The notes under the pieces were generated by a model. It saw only the letters and a list, made by a program, of their open reading frames with translations. It had not been told where the DNA came from and did no database searches. Source: Lacrimispora sinapis (GTDB lineage Bacteria; Bacillota; Clostridia; Lachnospirales; Lachnospiraceae). Taken from it: a DNA stretch of 64,000 nucleotides. Below, piece after piece: positions 60,935-64,000 of the stretch; positions within the stretch are counted from its first letter, which is position 1; the number at the start of each line of letters is the position of its first letter. Where the stretch lies: positions 806,001 to 870,000 of the forward strand of contig NZ_CP141832.1 in the NCBI RefSeq assembly GCF_043633585.1, written 5' to 3'. The translations under genes and the position numbers were made by a program.

Positions 60935-60996
60935 CTCACATACTATGAAAGGAGCCAAAAAGTTGTCTCCTTTATTCTTCTAAGGAGGTATGTGAG
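60935..60996 (+). repeat. Inverted repeat and hairpin ahead of spoIVB
   Basis: CTCACATAC (60935-60943) is an exact inverted copy of GTATGTGAG (60988-60996), which ends at the spoIVB start codon. Inside lies AAAGGAG/CTCCTTT (60948-60954 with 60967-60973), and CTCCTT can instead pair with the Shine-Dalgarno AAGGAG (60982-60987). CATACTA (60939-60945) also resembles a sigma-G/sigma-E -10 element. If transcription starts there, the left arm is DNA only. Confidence 0.5.
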
Positions 60997-62271
60997 ATGG
61001 GTAAAAACAAAATTCATAAGCTTATCGTGAGGGTGTTCTGGATCAGCCTGATCTTTTGCATCGGATTTTCCTGGTTCTATATGAAACGGGTGATTCCCGA
61101 CAAATTAAATATCGTCGCAGAGGAAGAAGAACAGTTTCATTTCTCCATGCCTTTTGATGTGACCCTTCATTCGGACAGTGAGGAAGTGGTGTTAAACAAT
61201 GGGTCCAACATCCCTTCCGACCAGATCCACCTGCAATTAAACCAGCCCTTCTCTGTTTATTCCAAAAACCAGGGAAGCTATAAGCTGGGCCTAAAACTGT
61301 TTGGTTTCATTCAGTTAAAAGATATTCAGGTGAATGTAGTAGATACCAAATATGCCGTTCCCTGCGGTTCACCCATTGGAATCTACTTAAAATCCGACGG
61401 CGTGATGGTCATCGGTACCGGTGATGTAACAAAAAAGGACGGCATGACCGCAGAACCGGCATTTGGCATCCTGCAGTCCGGAGATTACATCGAAGCCATC
61501 AACGGCACTCCTCTGAAAGATAAGGAGACCCTGATGGATGAGCTGAACAAGATCGGAGGCTCCGAAGCGGTATTGAAAGTCAGAAGAAACGGAGAAACCA
61601 TTGATGTGAAGATGAACCCCATTGAAACAGAAGATGGTACGTATAAGCTTGGTGTATGGGTACGCGATGATACCCAGGGAATCGGTACCATGACTTATGT
61701 GGATATGAATGGCCAGTTTGGTGCTCTGGGCCATGGCATCAGCGACAGTGATACCGGCAACGTGGTACAGATCACAGAGGGTGCTTTGTATGAAACTGCC
61801 ATTATGGGAATAGAAAAAGGTACCTTTGGCAAACCGGGCGTGATGAGCGGGATCATTTATTACGGACCAGGCTCTACTCTTGGAACCATTACAGCCAATA
61901 CGGAAGAAGGAATATTCGGAACGGTGAATGACCGTTTTAAACAAGGTGTGAAGCAGGATGCCATACCCATCGGATACCGCCAGGATGTAAAAAAAGGCGT
62001 GGCATATATAAGAAGTGATGTATCCGGAAAAATCCGGGATTATGAAATCGAAATACAGCGTGTGGATTATTCCACCACCCACAAAAGCAAGGGTATGGTT
62101 ATAAAGGTCACAGACCCGGATTTACTGGCACTGACCGGAGGAATCGTACAGGGAATGTCCGGAAGCCCCATTATCCAGGATGGGAAGCTCATCGGAGCAG
62201 TAACACATGTATTTATTCAGGATTCAACAAGAGGTTACGGGATCTTCATCGAAAATATGCTGAATCACTAA
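60997..62271 (+). CDS. spoIVB: SpoIVB serine peptidase
   Basis: A 424-residue S55 peptidase secreted from the forespore to trigger pro-sigma-K processing. Membrane anchor (VRVFWISLIFCIGFSWFYM), PDZ domain (~130-210), catalytic His H246 (GALGHGISD), and the Ser in GMSGSPI (388-390). AAGGAGG precedes the ATG. Confidence 0.95.
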   Translation: MGKNKIHKLIVRVFWISLIFCIGFSWFYMKRVIPDKLNIVAEEEEQFHFSMPFDVTLHSDSEEVVLNNGSNIPSDQIHLQLNQPFSVYSKNQGSYKLGLKLFGFIQLKDIQVNVVDTKYAVPCGSPIGIYLKSDGVMVIGTGDVTKKDGMTAEPAFGILQSGDYIEAINGTPLKDKETLMDELNKIGGSEAVLKVRRNGETIDVKMNPIETEDGTYKLGVWVRDDTQGIGTMTYVDMNGQFGALGHGISDSDTGNVVQITEGALYETAIMGIEKGTFGKPGVMSGIIYYGPGSTLGTITANTEEGIFGTVNDRFKQGVKQDAIPIGYRQDVKKGVAYIRSDVSGKIRDYEIEIQRVDYSTTHKSKGMVIKVTDPDLLALTGGIVQGMSGSPIIQDGKLIGAVTHVFIQDSTRGYGIFIENMLNH

Positions 62272-62284
62272 ATGGAATATGGAA

Positions 62285-62333
62285 AGAAAAGGACAGGATT
62301 GTAAGTGAGTTTACAATTCCGTCCTTTTCTTTC
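62285..62333 (+). terminator. Terminator after spoIVB
   Basis: AGAAAAGGAC...GATTGTAA pairs with TTACAATT...GTCCTTTTCT with two internal mismatches, followed by TTC. Confidence 0.75.
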
Positions 62334-62695
62334 TAAGGCTTTTATGGAATGCATGTGATTTTATCCATGATTCTTTTGACGGATACTTTTCTTTGCAAGT
62401 GGAATATGGTAGTATAGAAATCAGAGGTTAAAAAAGGATCGAATGTTTTTGCCGACAAGGAACATCAAATTTCAACATGTCAAAAATTGGAGGAATGAAA
62501 ACGAAGCTATATACAAAAAGGTTTTATCTTAGTTCGACATAGAAAGAAAATAGAAAAATTCAGAAATTCGGTGGCGTTCAGCCTTATTTGTCGAAATATG
62601 CGATAGAATAACATTGCGGCAAAAGCTGAGGCAAGATTATAATGGCTATACACTAGTTTTTATTTATATCTAAGAATCAGGAGGAGAGTATCAAT
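62334..62695 (+). promoter_or_regulatory. spo0A control region with two 0A boxes
   Basis: There is no gene in this stretch. Two exact 7-bp Spo0A boxes lie about 50 bp apart in opposite orientation: TTCGACA (62533-62539) and TGTCGAA (62589-62595, within TTTGTCGAAAT). A possible sigma-A promoter is TTGCGG (62614-62619), 18 nt, TATAAT (62638-62643). No clear sigma-H element was found. The pattern fits autoregulation of spo0A. Confidence 0.65.
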
Positions 62696-63502
62696 ATGTC
62701 AGAAATCAGTATTGCGATTGCGGATGATAACCTGCAGACATTAAATCTGCTGAATGATATACTGGAAGGAGAGGAGGATTTTCATGTTGTAGGAAGAGCA
62801 GATAATGGCGAAGATGCTTATAACATGATTCTCAAAACAAATCCCGATGTTGTCTTATTGGATGTAATTATGCCGAGGATGGACGGAATAACGGTAATGG
62901 AACGGGTTCGGGGGAATGGTTCTGTTGCAAAGATTCCGTCGTTTATTATGGTAACTGCGGCAGGAAGCGAGAATATTACCGAAGATGCGTTCCGTATGGG
63001 AGCAAATTATTACATAATGAAACCATTCAACAAAGAAATTATCGTCGATAAGGTCCGAAGAGTGGGACAGAGAAAGACAAAGGCCCCTAATCTGCAGGGA
63101 ATGAAAAAGGTGAAGCCTTATGTCAATAAAACTGAATATATGGAGCAGAACTTAGAAAATGATGTCACCCAGATGCTCCATGAAATTGGTATTCCTGCCC
63201 ATATCAAAGGATACCAGTACCTTCGGGATGCCATTGTTATATCCGTGCAGGATCAGGAGATGCTCACCTCCGTGACCAAGATACTCTACCCCTCTATTGC
63301 GAAAAAACATCAGACCACACCAAGCCGTGTAGAACGTGCCATCCGCCACGCCATAGAAGTAGCATGGAGCAGAGGAAAGATGGATACCATCAATGATTTG
63401 TTCGGCTATACGGTTAGCACCGGCAAAGGAAAACCGACAAATTCTGAATTTATAGCTTTGATTGCTGATAAAATAAGACTGGATTACAAAAAACTTTCCT
63501 AA
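62696..63502 (+). CDS. spo0A: Sporulation master regulator Spo0A
   Basis: A 268-residue response regulator: phosphoacceptor D56 (LLDVIMP, same position as in B. subtilis), switch Lys (IMKPFN), and the C-terminal DNA-binding domain with the recognition region TPSRVERAIRHAIEVAWSRG. AGGAGGAG precedes the ATG. Confidence 0.98.
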   Translation: MSEISIAIADDNLQTLNLLNDILEGEEDFHVVGRADNGEDAYNMILKTNPDVVLLDVIMPRMDGITVMERVRGNGSVAKIPSFIMVTAAGSENITEDAFRMGANYYIMKPFNKEIIVDKVRRVGQRKTKAPNLQGMKKVKPYVNKTEYMEQNLENDVTQMLHEIGIPAHIKGYQYLRDAIVISVQDQEMLTSVTKILYPSIAKKHQTTPSRVERAIRHAIEVAWSRGKMDTINDLFGYTVSTGKGKPTNSEFIALIADKIRLDYKKLS

Positions 63503-63517
63503 ACATTCCTAAATATA

Positions 63518-63540
63518 AAGGAAAGAGTCTTCCTTATTTT
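63518..63540 (+). terminator. Weak terminator after spo0A
   Basis: AAGGAA pairs with TTCCTT around a six-base loop, followed by ATTTT. Short stem. Confidence 0.45.
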
Positions 63541-63611
63541 CTTAAAATGAAGTATACTATAGAATAACAGATACCGCCTTAAAAGGCGTAAAGGATAAGG
63601 GAGGTTTTTGG

Positions 63612-64000
63612 ATGAAGAAGATACTTTTCGTTGCATCAGAGGCAGTCCCCTTTGCCAAAACCGGAGGTCTTGCAGATGTGGTGGGTTCCCTTCCCAAGTA
63701 CTTCAATAAGGAGTTTATTGATGTAAGAGTCATGATTCCCAAATATTTGTGTATTGATGAACCACTGAGAAACCAGATGACTTATAAAAACCACTTCTAT
63801 ATGGATTATCTGGACCAGAGCAGGTATGTGGGGATTCTTCAGTATGTTTACGAGGGTATCACCTTTTACTTCATTGATAATGAAGGCTATTTTAACGGCT
63901 CCAGGCCATATGGAGACGGTTTCTATGATCTGGAAAAGTTCTGCTTTTTTTCCAGAGCAGCTTTATCCTCACTTCCGGTCATCGGATTCCAGCCGGATGT
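63612..64000 (+). CDS. glgA: Glycogen synthase GlgA, 5' part
   Basis: The first ~129 residues of a GT5 starch/glycogen synthase: KKILFVASEAVPFAKTGGLADVVGSLPK contains the ADP-glucose-binding KTGGL motif. It runs off the right edge. AAGGGAGG at about 63597-63604 supports the ATG. It adds glucose from ADP-glucose to glycogen, a common storage polymer in spore-forming clostridia. Confidence 0.94.
   Translation, partial: MKKILFVASEAVPFAKTGGLADVVGSLPKYFNKEFIDVRVMIPKYLCIDEPLRNQMTYKNHFYMDYLDQSRYVGILQYVYEGITFYFIDNEGYFNGSRPYGDGFYDLEKFCFFSRAALSSLPVIGFQPD

Noticed and set aside
61387..62082. 231-codon minus-strand frame inside spoIVB
   Set aside because: Antisense shadow of a conserved gene with no ribosome site.
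1..64000. CRISPR array, tRNA or rRNA genes, insertion sequences, prophage
   Set aside because: No regularly spaced repeats, cloverleaf or rRNA-like segments, transposase, integrase or phage genes were recognised on either strand by eye.

Overview
The window looks like chromosome of an anaerobic, spore-forming, nitrogen-fixing member of the Clostridia, most likely a Lachnospiraceae relative (Lacrimispora/Clostridium cluster XIVa type). The reasons are a clostridial molybdenum nif operon (nifI1/nifI2 inside the operon, a fused nifN-B, a split nifV), a complete spoIIIA operon with spoIVB and spo0A, a DUF3877 gene, AGGAGG-type ribosome binding sites and Firmicute-like TTGACA/TATAAT promoters. The species call is inference. 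I saw no rRNA, tRNA, insertion sequence, prophage or CRISPR array.

Layout. 1-1083: 3' end of a molybdate ABC transporter ATPase (modC) and a small Mop-type molybdate-binding protein, closed by a terminator. 1159-15535: a roughly 14 kb nitrogenase operon. A promoter and structured leader with a conditional terminator precede nifH-nifI1-nifI2-nifD-nifK, then a strong intercistronic hairpin, then nifE-nifN/B, a thioredoxin-like [2Fe-2S] ferredoxin and nifV-omega/nifV-alpha. Four accessory genes follow: a chaperonin (GroEL)-like protein that has lost its ATPase residues, a PqqD-like protein, an AnfO-like protein, and an unrecognised beta-repeat protein ending in CX4CX2CX2C. A bidirectional terminator ends the operon. 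15542-22825: a SpoVB-type flippase facing a nifS-nifU-mnmA-amidase unit, with two Fur/PerR-like boxes between them, then a patatin phospholipase and a GNAT enzyme. 22915-29263: arginine biosynthesis, with argG divergent from argC-GNAT-argJ-argB-argD and a palindromic operator candidate in between; argR lies further along the window. 29368-44607: mixed functions: an AraC-HTH/HD-domain fusion, fchA-folD, a glycosyltransferase/methyltransferase fusion, marR plus an MFS efflux pump with a perfect operator, a DMT protein, comEA, an orphan response regulator, an acyltransferase/esterase pair, rlmH, a catalytic/pseudo-catalytic aspartoacylase pair, DUF3877 and NlpC/P60. 44693-64000: conserved clostridial sporulation and housekeeping genes: spoIIIAA-AH, Asp23, a diguanylate cyclase, nusB-xseA-xseB-ispA-dxs-tlyA-nadK-argR-recN-spoIVB, spo0A and the start of glgA.

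How it fits together. Molybdate uptake and storage feed the FeMo-cofactor pathway (NifB, NifEN, NifV homocitrate). NifI1/NifI2 give post-translational nitrogen control, and the leader terminator points to transcriptional control by antitermination. NifS/NifU can supply Fe-S clusters and the ferredoxin may donate electrons or act in assembly. The most interesting part is the accessory tail at 12145-15464. Its position in the operon suggests that a dead-ATPase chaperonin, a PqqD-fold binding protein, an AnfO-like protein and a Cys4-tailed repeat protein work together in nitrogenase assembly or protection. That role is inference; the gene linkage and the sequence features are directly visible.
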